This document shows positions 38,524 through 47,655 of a stretch of 64,000 bases of DNA, piece by piece. The DNA comes from Crateriforma conspicua (lineage in GTDB: Bacteria; Planctomycetota; Planctomycetia; Pirellulales; Pirellulaceae). Made by a program: the position numbers and the translations under genes. The stretch is from positions 3,162,001 through 3,226,000 of the forward strand of contig NZ_CP036319.1 in NCBI RefSeq assembly GCF_007752935.1, written 5' to 3'. Each line of letters begins with the position of its first letter. The first letter of the stretch is position 1. The notes beneath the pieces were generated by a model. The model made no database searches and was not told the origin of the DNA. It saw only the letters and a list, made by a program, of their open reading frames with translations.

Positions 38524-41500
38524 TCAGACGGTTTGAAAGTTCAAACGTCCGATGCTTCCGGTGATGTCGACGTAGTACGTGAATCCGTCGACGCCGGTGT
38601 GCATGTCGACGATGAATCCCACGTTACCCGAGACGACTTCGACGCCCAGGAATTCACCGCTGTCGCTGAAAGTGGCGGCGCGTAGGATCTGGTCACCGAT
38701 GTCGGTGAACAGCAGCGTTCCGGTACCTGAAGCGTTCTGGGGACCGACAAAGTCGCCCATGACGATCGCGCGGGCTCCCTGGCTGTGCAGCCGGGCCCAC
38801 ATCGGTGCGGTCACGTCGGGATTGGTTGCGTAGTAGGCTTGGACCTCTGCCAAGTCGCGGTATCGTCCGGTTTGCAGGCTGTCGCCATCGCCGCCTTCGA
38901 AAGCCGGCCAACCAAAGTTCTCGCCGCCCACGCCACGATTGACTTCTTCCCACTGAGTCCATCCGACATCGCCGACGAAGATCTCGGGGTTACTGGCTGT
39001 GCCACCCACCGCGAATCGGAATGGATTCCGCAGGCCATACGCGAACACCTTCGATTCGTTGGCGTCGGGGTCGCCGTTGAAAAGTGGATTATCGCCGGGG
39101 GCCTGGCCGGTGATCGGATCGATGCGAAGGATCTTGCCCGCCAATGAGTCAACATCCAATGCACGCAGGTTGATCGGGTCGACACGACCAAAGGAACCGC
39201 CGTCCCCGCTGGCGGCATACAGCATGCCGTCGGGACCGAACTCCAACTCGCCAATCGTGTGACTGGTTTCATCCGCCGGGATGCAGTCTTCGATCGGATT
39301 GCCCGCGGCGTCGACGCAACTGTGTGGTCCCTCCAGACCCACCCTGGAATCTGGATCACCGATGTTGTCGAAGGTGCTGTTGTTGCCGACCAACACAACG
39401 TTGGTTGCTGGGTCAGCCGTTAGGACGCCATTGTTTTCCGTCACGGTGAAGCGTGAGATGCGGGAGACGCGCGATCCGTTTCCGTCGACGCCGCCCAAAC
39501 CACCACCGGTGATCTCAGGCGGATCATAAGTGTAGGACGCATAGATGTATGGATTGTTGGCCAGATCCGGATGGACGGCGAATCCAATCATGCCGCGATC
39601 CTTGGTGCCAGAGTTGACGATCGACCGGATGTCTAGCACGGGCGTCGACTGAACCGACCCATCTGCATTGACCAAGCGAACGACGCCATCTTGTTCGGCA
39701 ACCAAGAAGCGGCCATCGGCCAGTTGTTCCACCTCGATCGGTGTATCGAATCCCGCGGCTAGTTGGCTGGTCACGTACTGTCCATTGGACAGCGGTACGG
39801 ACGGCACGTCGGCACCATCAATCAGCGTGGCCACCTCCGCAGCGGTCAGGGCGCGGTTGAAAATCCGCACGTCGTCGACGGCACCGGCAAAGTGATTGTC
39901 CACTCGGCCGATGTTCACTCTCGTTTCCGCGGTCGGTGTGCGTCCGGCGTACTGATCGGTCGAGTAAACCTCCGCCGAATTCACGTAGACTCGATAGTCC
40001 GTGCCGTCGAAAGTCGTGGCGACATGGTTCCACTCATTCAGCGTCAAGACTTCGCCGGTACTCAAGCTGTTCCAATTGGTCCCGTCGCCAAAGCCGGCAT
40101 GCACCTGTGTGTCGTTCTGAACCCAGATCCCCGGATAACGTCCGGCGACTCCGCCACTGCCTTGGAACCCAAGAACGCCCTGATACGTGCGTCCCGTTTC
40201 GGTGGGACGAACCCAAACGGACTGAGTGAACTGACCATTGCTGAGATCCAGCGACGGATCACCCGCGATGTTGACGAAATCGTTGTCGCCGTCAAACACC
40301 AAGGCACCGGCATTGGCGGAATCAAAATCGACGCCGTTTGCAGTGGGGCCGGCGGGGACGGCGATGTTCGTATGAGTTCCCGAGTTGCCGTTGCCTGAGG
40401 AGTCGGCCACGCTTTGACCGATCGCCGATTCATCCAGTCGCCAATGTCCGACCAGCCCGAGTCCCGATTCATCGTCGACGATCGTCACGATTGCGGTTCG
40501 CGGTTCGGCCAGTTCAGCGCCTTCGCTGCGGAACAGCGACACACTGAACGTTTCGACGCTTTCGAATTCTTCGTCGTTGATCAGATCGACGGTGATGAAT
40601 GCGGACGATTGACCATCAGCAAAATCGACTCTTCCAGAATCGGTGCCGACAAAATCGCTGCCCGATTCGGCTTCGACGCCAAAGGTTTGATAGAAGACCG
40701 AAGCCGGACCATCGGTTCCATCGAAGCGGTCGATTCCAATCTGTGCCGTGCCGTCGGACTCATCGACGGTCACCTGCGTGACAGCCAAACCAACAAAGCC
40801 AGCCTGCACCTCGTCGCTTGCGTACTGAAAGTACCCGTCGGTGTGCAACGTTTCGCTTTGGCGGTTGCCAGGGACGATACCGTCAGAGGGCAACCAAGTG
40901 CCGGTTGAGTACACAGTTGGATCCTCGGTCTCGTACGTCACTCCGTCGATTTGAATGTTGTCGACGTTCAGGTTGTAGTCGATGCCTGCATCTGGTTCGT
41001 AGCGATCATTGGTGAAAGCAACGCGGACTTGGTCTGCCGAAACGGTCTGTGCCGCCACGAATGAATAGGTCTGTGTTGTCGTGCTAACGTCCCAGTTGGC
41101 GACGGTTTCCCCGTCGATCAAAAGCGACATGTTCTCGTTGCCCGTGCTGCCGTCGGCGGTGACGACAATCAGCGATCCGGTCGGATTGCCGGCCAGGTCG
41201 TACTGAAAGAAGCCGTCGGCGTGCAGGTATTCGCTTTGACGGTTACCCGGCGTGATTCCGTCCTCGGCCAGCCAAGTTCCCGTTGAAAAGACGTCGGGTG
41301 ATTCTGTTTCATAGCCAACCCCGTCAACCTCGATACGGTCGACTCGAACGTTTCGGTCGATGCCTAGCTGCGGCTCATAAACATCGTTGATGAATTCGAT
41401 CCGGATCTGCGAAGGTGTCGACGCACCGGTGTCGGCGTCCAGCCGAACGAACTGACCGCTATCGGCGCCGCTGCCCAAGTCGCTGTAGGTGCCCACCAGT

Positions 41501-41679
41501 TCATCGTCGGCGTACAGACGGATGGTTTCGTCGCCCGTCGTGCCGGCGGCTAACACAGAGATCGCCGACAGCATGTGCCTTTCCTCCAGCGGACCGCACG
41601 TCCATGGCTGGACTTGGTGCGATGATTGACGGCGCTGGCGGAATCGGTTTGGGACGAGTCTTTTGAGAACGGCGAACAT
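38524..41679 (-). CDS. Multidomain surface protein with sorbosone/glucose dehydrogenase-like domain
   Basis: 1051 residues. The N-terminus has the planctomycete surface-protein motif LEERHMLSA. Two tandem copies of a calcium-type carbohydrate-binding module follow (about 40-160 and 165-285; shared signatures IRLYADDELVG / MSLLIDGETVA, VFSTGTWLAEDGITPGNRQSE / VYSTGTWLPSDGIVPGNRQSE). Then come a Calx-beta domain (about 295-400), a LamG/concanavalin domain (about 404-625, GHWRLDESAIGQSVADSSGNG) and a C-terminal PQQ-type sorbosone/glucose dehydrogenase propeller (VEQLADGRFLVAEQDGVVRLV, FGPDGMLYAASGDGG, FAYGLRNPFRFA, NFGWPAFEGGDGD). It is presumably exported and binds and perhaps oxidises a polysaccharide; the cofactor-binding residues cannot be verified by eye. 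Confidence 0.88.
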   Translation of the reverse strand: MFAVLKRLVPNRFRQRRQSSHQVQPWTCGPLEERHMLSAISVLAAGTTGDETIRLYADDELVGTYSDLGSGADSGQFVRLDADTGASTPSQIRIEFINDVYEPQLGIDRNVRVDRIEVDGVGYETESPDVFSTGTWLAEDGITPGNRQSEYLHADGFFQYDLAGNPTGSLIVVTADGSTGNENMSLLIDGETVANWDVSTTTQTYSFVAAQTVSADQVRVAFTNDRYEPDAGIDYNLNVDNIQIDGVTYETEDPTVYSTGTWLPSDGIVPGNRQSETLHTDGYFQYASDEVQAGFVGLAVTQVTVDESDGTAQIGIDRFDGTDGPASVFYQTFGVEAESGSDFVGTDSGRVDFADGQSSAFITVDLINDEEFESVETFSVSLFRSEGAELAEPRTAIVTIVDDESGLGLVGHWRLDESAIGQSVADSSGNGNSGTHTNIAVPAGPTANGVDFDSANAGALVFDGDNDFVNIAGDPSLDLSNGQFTQSVWVRPTETGRTYQGVLGFQGSGGVAGRYPGIWVQNDTQVHAGFGDGTNWNSLSTGEVLTLNEWNHVATTFDGTDYRVYVNSAEVYSTDQYAGRTPTAETRVNIGRVDNHFAGAVDDVRIFNRALTAAEVATLIDGADVPSVPLSNGQYVTSQLAAGFDTPIEVEQLADGRFLVAEQDGVVRLVNADGSVQSTPVLDIRSIVNSGTKDRGMIGFAVHPDLANNPYIYASYTYDPPEITGGGLGGVDGNGSRVSRISRFTVTENNGVLTADPATNVVLVGNNSTFDNIGDPDSRVGLEGPHSCVDAAGNPIEDCIPADETSHTIGELEFGPDGMLYAASGDGGSFGRVDPINLRALDVDSLAGKILRIDPITGQAPGDNPLFNGDPDANESKVFAYGLRNPFRFAVGGTASNPEIFVGDVGWTQWEEVNRGVGGENFGWPAFEGGDGDSLQTGRYRDLAEVQAYYATNPDVTAPMWARLHSQGARAIVMGDFVGPQNASGTGTLLFTDIGDQILRAATFSDSGEFLGVEVVSGNVGFIVDMHTGVDGFTYYVDITGSIGRLNFQTV

Positions 41680-42198
41680 GGCGCGGAAGCAAGAAGGGGC
41701 ACTGACGGGCTATCTGAGTCCCCGAGTCTCTTTGCGGCGGGCAGATTTTACAAGCTTCAATTCGGCACATGATCGGACTCGCCTGTGTATCGCGACGCCC
41801 TTCCCGGACAAAAAAGGCCGACCCTGACGCAAGCAAGCGGGTGACTATGAATCACAGCAGATGGAAAACGCAGCATCAAAAGGCGGTTGCGATGCCACAC
41901 CCACCAGGATCGACGATGTGATACGAACCGCGGCCTGGGGCGGCTGCTTTGGTGATTCGTGGACGTGCGAGCACCGCGATCGGATCGGTTTTGCGTGTCG
42001 CTGGACGTAGGAAATGCTTTCGTTGTCCCAAGTGCATAAGTAAACTTTTGGCCTGAAAGAGGACGCGAAATGCGTCGCGACTTGAGTGGCGAACGGTTTC
42101 ACAGAACGCCCCGTCGACTTGTGATGGGTGTTTCCGCTGGGTCAACAATTCTTTGCTTCGCTACCACGTTTCGTTCAGCTTGCTTTTACAACTGGTTC
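41680..42198. other. Divergent intergenic region with an oxidoreductase fossil
   Basis: About 520 bases between two divergent surface-protein genes. It includes a short decayed copy of the 3' end of the Gfo/Idh/MocA gene (annotated at 41880). Otherwise there is no recognisable gene; it should contain both promoters. Confidence 0.5.
41880..41937 (+). pseudogene. Fossil of a Gfo/Idh/MocA oxidoreductase 3' end
   Basis: These 58 bases match 37215-37272, inside the oxidoreductase gene at 36257, at 47 of 58 positions by direct counting. In frame they read GGCDATPTRIDDVIRTAAW against GSCDVMPTGIDDVMRTMAC. No other part of the gene is recognisable around it, so it is a remnant of a paralogue or a captured fragment. 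Confidence 0.65.
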
Positions 42199-43770
42199 AT
42201 GATGTTGATCGATCGGTCCAAGCAGCGAAATAGCCGCCGGCGTCCTCTGGCTTTGGAGAAGCTGGATGCGCGACGTGTCCTGGCCGCTTTTCTTTGGAGC
42301 AGCGATGTCGACGGGGCTTGGTCGGATGCCGGAAATTGGCAGGTCACCGAAGGCACATCGGTCACGGGTGTTCCCGGATTGGGCGATACGGTGATCATTG
42401 ATCGTCCCGGGGCCGACCCGGTGATCACGATCGATTCGGTGACCACGGTGGATGAAATCGTTACGGCGGAAACGCTGGCCGTGACCGACAAGTTGACCGT
42501 CAATCGAACGCTGGATGTTGCCGGTACGCTGCGATGGTCCAACGGCGACCTGTTCACCAACGGATTGTCGATCGATGCCGAAGGACGCTTTGAAATCACT
42601 GGGACGCCTGGATCGCTGTCGTCGAGCATCCGCAACGAAGGGACCGTGGATCAATCGGTATCGTTCGCACGGACGGCGCGGTCCATCGTGATCGAAAACG
42701 CCGCCAGCGGAACCTGGACAACGACCAGCAGTTTGGCCAGCGACGCAGGCTTTGCGATGACCTTCAACAATCGCGGCGTTTTTCAGAAGACCGGTGACGC
42801 CAACGCCTACTTTCCCAATACCAACAGTAAATTCACGCACTTTGAAGGCAGCCAGATCGTCGTCACCGGCGGAACTCTGTCGCTGCCGACCTCAGGCACG
42901 GGAAGCGAACCGTCGACCGGTTCAACGTTCAATGTCGCGGCGGGTGCGACGTTGGATTTGCTGGAGGGAATCGGGCACTACACAGGTACTTACACCGGAG
43001 TCGGCGATGGGCGGGTTGAGATCGCGAGCGGTGCATCGTTTCAGGCTGGATTCTCACCGACCGTTTTGGACTTTCCCGAGGACATGCTGCACTGGACCGG
43101 TGGCCTGGTTCAAGCCGGCAACGGCACGATCGAAAACCAGGGGTTCATGCATTGGTCGGGCGATGACGGGTCACGCAGTCTACGCGGACGGATGTTCGTC
43201 AACACAGAAACGATCGTTCACGAAGGAAGCAGCGAAAGTCTGTTGGATGCCGGTGGCCAGGGAACGCTGATGACCAATGCGTCCGGCGCGGTGATTCAGC
43301 TTCGTGATACCGGATCGCTTGTCGGCGGAACGCTTGTCAACGAAGGCGTGGTTGAATCGAACGGCGAGTCCACCGAATTGGATTCGAAACTGTTTGCCGA
43401 GTTGGGCAGTCGCGTCGAAGTGACCTCGGGCACATTGAATCTGACCGGTGGCGGTTCATTCGCGTCGACGGAACTGGTGGTCGCGAATGCTGCGGAACTG
43501 GTCTTCAATGCTTCGGCGTTTAATGACCCCGTGATTCTTCGCGACGGGGCAGTCATTTCAGGTTCGGGCGATGGCAAAATCGAGTTTCGTAAAGGACGAT
43601 TCGATTCCACATCGAATAACGCGGCGATCGATTTCCAACCCGGTTTGTTCCAGTGGTCTGGTGGCGAGTTTGTACGCAACATCCGCAATTTGGGCGAAGT
43701 CACCGTTGTCGCGACTGACTCGCCTGATGCGGGACCGCTAGCGGTCGTGACTTCTTCTTTGAATAACTAG
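42199..43770 (+). pseudogene. N-terminal piece of a giant surface protein (beta-helix type)
   Basis: About 523 residues from ATG 42199 (MMLIDRSKQRNSRRRPLALEKLDARRVLAA, the planctomycete surface N-terminus). It continues with the 'G.WSDAGNW...PGLGDTVIID' opening and repetitive beta-helix segments (ENQGFMHWSGDDGS, LVNEGVVESNG). The frame ends abruptly at TSSLNN-stop in the middle of a repeat, with no anchor or dockerin. Immediately beyond, reading in the other direction, is an internal piece of the same kind of protein, and then a C-terminal piece on the plus strand. I interpret it as the head of one broken gene. It could still be expressed as a secreted fragment. Confidence 0.7.
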
Positions 43771-44666
43771 AATTCATCGAACCACGGACCGACGGCGGGA
43801 TCGCTACCAAAGTTTCCGATCGTCCATTGCACCTGAATCTCATCGCCCGAGATAACGTTGGCGGGGCCACTGATGAACGAAGGCACCAAATCCACTCGCG
43901 GAGCACGCTGGAAGAACGCGAACACGGCTTGATCGTCGACGATCGTTTCAAAGTCGGTTGCGATCAAGTTATCGAATTCACCCGAAAGCGTGTCCCCGGA
44001 GATCACGCGATACGAATCGCCAATCTCCGACGCCAACGTTGTCGATGCGTAAATCTGCAAGTCGCCGTCAATCGTCACGGCACCATCGGCGACAATCGTC
44101 GCAAAGTCGCCGCTGGCAGGCCGATCGCCAACGAAAAGCTGAATCGTTCCGATCGTTTCAAACTCGCCCGCAACACGAACGTCGACATCACCGTCCAGCC
44201 GAAGCGTTCCGACGGTTTGATCAACGATCGGCGACATTCGATAGATGGACCCACTGGTGTCACCAATCAAAACCTCGCCAGTATCAGAATCGACCGATAC
44301 GTCCGACACTCGACCAAGCGAAACGCCGGTCCGTTGCAGATCGACATCTTGAATGAAAGACCCAGTTGGCGTCATCATCCGCAGCCGCGCATTGTTTTCC
44401 GCCGCAATCAGCAACTCGCCCGTGGATTCGATCACGTCGATTCCGCCGAAGTCGACACTGAAGAACGGACCACCGGTTGGTCTGACCGGAAACTCAGCGA
44501 GCACGGATCCATCGTCAGGATCGATCTCGCGAATCTGACCGTCGCGGCCAAGCAAGAACAGGCTTTCACGAACCGGATGATACGCGATACCAGAATGGTC
44601 ACGATCAAGGGCGCCGAGCGACAGTGACGCGAGCACATTTCCGTTGGCAAGAGCCTTAACCCAGAC
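43767..44666 (-). pseudogene. Internal piece of a giant surface protein, inverted
   Basis: The minus-strand frame is open from about 44666 to a stop at 43767. It reads VWVKALANGNVLASLSLGALDRDHSGIAYHP through a propeller-like region. It ends inside a CARDB domain (VDLVPSFISGPANVISGDEIQVQW...GPWFDEF-stop), exactly where the family would continue with a 'YLS' strand. There is no signal peptide or proper start; the first possible start is the GTG at 44636. Both ends therefore look cut. It lies inverted between the head (42199) and tail (44667) pieces and shares its stop region with the head (overlapping tags at 43767-43770). Confidence 0.7.
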
Positions 44667-46904
44667 TCAGGAAGTTTGAGATTTGAAGATCGAGCTATTC
44701 GGGGAACTGAGTTGCAGGAGAGGCTTAGAAGCAGCACGCAGACCGTCGCTGTGTTCGACTCGTGCTACAGCGGTGCTCTCATATCGCAGCTTTCCGGCGA
44801 AAACCTGACGACAATTGCCTCCACAGACTACTATCAGGCGGCGCAGGACACACCTAGTTTTAGTAGTCAATTTGTGCCGCGATTAAGCAGCGAAAGGCAT
44901 AGGGGACTCGAGCAGATTGTTGCATCTGCTGCCGACGCGCAGCGGGCCAAATACATCGACGGCTATAGTGCCGGTTCACTCGCTCAAATCCGAAAAAGCG
45001 ATGCATTTCGGGATGCGCTACGAGGTGAGGGAGTCGCGCGGAATGAGCCTATCGCCGATGTCCTGGCGAGGGAAAAGCAATTGCGTGGCGACGCGAAGGG
45101 CATCGACACCAGCGGAGACGGTCTCGTCGATTCGTTCGCCGTCGATCTCAACGCCGACGGCACACCAGAAGCGATCATTCCTGACTACAACGGCGACGGT
45201 GAACTAAGAAAATCCGACTTCACCAATAGGAATTCCGTCGACATCGAAGCACTAACGCCTGCGCAGAGAGATCAATATAAGATCTTTCAAGAATTTTCAG
45301 ATATACAAAAAGGATTTCGAGCCTCCTCTCGTTTCGCCCTACAAGACCCTGTCATCTCCGGTCGCCTGGATGGCGACCCGATCGATCAAGTCGATTCCAA
45401 AGGCAGCGGTGGGGCGACAACAACTGTCGGCGATGATCAAACGACAAAGCCTGAAAAAGGAAAAGTGCGAGGCGAGCGTGGTCGGTCGTTTGACCCCAAT
45501 GAAAAAGTCGGACCGGCTGGATTCGGCGAACAAGGTTTTCTCCGTAACGGCATGTCACTGCCCTACACGATCTTCTTCGAGAACGATCCCGAGAAGGCGA
45601 CTTTGCCGGCCCAAGAAGTCTTCATCACCGAAGTCCTGGACGAAGATTTCGACCTAACCACCTTCGAGCTCGGTGACATGATGGTCGGTGATCGTCTGAT
45701 CGAAGTTCCGTCGGACCGAACCGCTTGGTCGACCGAACTTCCGCTGGACGACCCTGAGTTTGATCTAATTCTTTCAATCGAGGCCGAGCTCGACTTCCCG
45801 ACTCGAACCGTCACCTGGACCTTCGCAACGATCGATGCCGAAACCGGACTGTTGACCGCCGAATTCGACGCCGGGTTCCTGCCGGTCAACGATGAAACCG
45901 GTCGCGGTGAAGGACAAGTCAACTATTCGATCCGCCCCAAAGCCGATCTGGCCACCGGCACTGAGTTGACCGGCATTGCGGAAATCGTCTTTGACGTCAA
46001 CGATCCGCTGATCACCAACAGCACACTCAATACGATCGACATCGACCCGCCACAGGCGACCGTCGATCAGCTGCCCGAAACATCGCTAGCCCTGTTCAAG
46101 GTTTCTTGGGAAGGCATCGACGTTGATGGTTCGGGGATCGCAAACTACGACGTCTTTGTTGCAACCGACGACGGTCCTTTCGAGCAATGGCTTGACGGCG
46201 TCAGTGGAACGAGTCGTTTCTTCCGCGGCGAAGTCGGTAGCGAGTATGCGTTCTACGCGACCGCCACTGACAACGTTGGTCTCCGCGAATTATCATCACC
46301 GGCGGTGGAAGCGACCACTCGGGTGGTCGCTAGCCCGTGGACCAACCAGACAAATCGCTATGACGTCAATGCACGCGACGGCGTGACGGCGGCGGATGCT
46401 TTGGGCGTCATTAACGAATTGTTGCGGCGGTCGTACAGCGATCCTGAGACATCGGTTTTGCCGTCGACAACGCCCGACGGTTTTTCGGGTCCGTTTCTGG
46501 ACGTGAACCAGGACGGTCAGGCGACCGCACTTGATGCCCTGCAAGTGATCAACTTTTTGATCCGTCGATCGCAAACGGGCGAACCCGAATCGCCGTCTAC
46601 GTCGATTGCATCGATGCCTGTTCCGACGGCGACGTCCGTGGATCAGCCTGATTCAAAGGACGAACTGGCACTGGACGTTCATGGTGACCTGGCAACCAAT
46701 CTTTTGCGCACCAGTTCTGGGGACAGTTCCAGTCCTGACTCCGACCAAACAGTGTCGACCAGCCATGACGACTGGGACGTGGGGCTGTTGAGTGTCTTGG
46801 CGAATACCGGCCCGAGCGATGCAGAGTCTGACCAGTCGACGGCGGCGTTGTTGAAAGACGAGCATCTTCTGGGCGAATGGCCGATCGACCAAAACGGCAG
46901 ATAA
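44667..46904 (+). pseudogene. C-terminal piece of a giant surface protein: half caspase domain plus dockerin
   Basis: The plus frame is open upstream of the TTG at 44676 (SLNPDSGSLRFEDRAIRG). It starts inside a caspase-like (peptidase C14) domain: the catalytic Cys motif TVAVFDSCYSGAL is present but the preceding His-containing half is missing. Next come EF-hand-like Asp repeats (DTSGDGLVDSFAVDLNADG) and a conserved adhesin module (SFDPNEKVGPAGFGEQGFLRNGMSLPYTIFFENDP). A fibronectin-like stretch follows, and two dockerin-type repeats (YDVNARDGVTAADALGVINELLRRS and FLDVNQDGQATALDALQVINFLIRRS) near the C-terminus. It could be translated from the TTG, but without a signal peptide it is more likely a broken gene end. 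Confidence 0.72.
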
Positions 46905-47655
46905 GACGTCTGGCTGAATGTGACCTGCAACCGAAAAACTGAGCCACGGGAAGTGAGAAAACCGGGTTCGAATTTGGCCGTCATTTTGAAGGAGATGATG
47001 ACCATGAAGAAGTCCCGTTTTACGAACGAGCAGATCGCGTTTGCGCTCAAGCAGGCCGAGGTCAGGTACGCTTGTTCCGATTTGCTCGATACCGCTCCGC
47101 CAGACTGCCGGTTACTCGTTGCGAGCTCTACCCTGTCGACGTGTATCGCCAGTGCGAACCAGGCTGGTCAAATCATCAACGCTGCGGTGCTCCTTCGCGG
47201 CCTGAAGCGTCTTAAAATTTGCATCGCAGTTTCTACTGGCTTGTAATGTCGCCAGCGTAAGTAGAACTCCACCGGTCAGTGCCCCAGTAGCTACCGCCGC
47301 CGAATTGTTGTCGCCGTTTGTCATATCCAGCACATCCAGCCTCTTCGAGGCTGATACGGCAAGCTTGTATATCATCGCCAAGCTTGCACGCCGTTTGCCA
47401 TTGCCATTGCCTTTGGTCTTGCGATGACGGAGCCGGATCGTCGCGACTGTGACTTGGCCAGCTAATGAGTCGAGTCAACGTGCACGTAAGTTTCGTCCCA
47501 GCCCCACCCCATCCGGCGGGCAATTCTGTCTATACTCCCGCACGGAAGGCCACTTCAGTTGGCCGCTGGACAGTTTGAAACAGAAGACCGGGGCATCGTC
47601 GCACGCCTACCTGAGCTTCATGCCCCTGTTTTACCCGTCAAATCGGGTAGAAATC
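46905..47655. other. Junction region between surface-protein locus and R-M island
   Basis: About 750 bases. The first ~150 hold the IS3 remnant. The rest contains small ORFs on both strands (for example 47112-47381 minus) with no recognisable family and no good start. I consider it decayed mobile DNA plus the upstream region of hsdR. Confidence 0.5.
46919..47065 (+). mobile_element. IS3-family remnant: left end and start of the transposase orfA
   Basis: The ATG at 47004, with a good ribosome site (gaaggagatgatg), begins MKKSRFTNEQIAFALKQAE, which is the standard start of IS3-family OrfA helix-turn-helix proteins. After this residue the frame continues with unrelated sequence (VRYACSDLL...), so the element is truncated at about 47065. 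The stretch from tgacctgcaaccg at 46919 looks like the IS left terminal region. No right end or orfB was seen. Confidence 0.75.

Noticed and set aside
47112-47381. Small minus-strand ORF (89 codons) with a Gly/Ala/Leu-rich stretch
   Set aside because: No recognisable family, no clear ribosome site, and it overlaps decayed mobile DNA. I kept it out of the gene list, although a small membrane protein cannot be excluded.
47449-47655. N-terminal extension of hsdR
   Set aside because: The in-frame 69 codons have no similarity in style to HsdR; the ATG at 47656 gives the standard family N-terminus.
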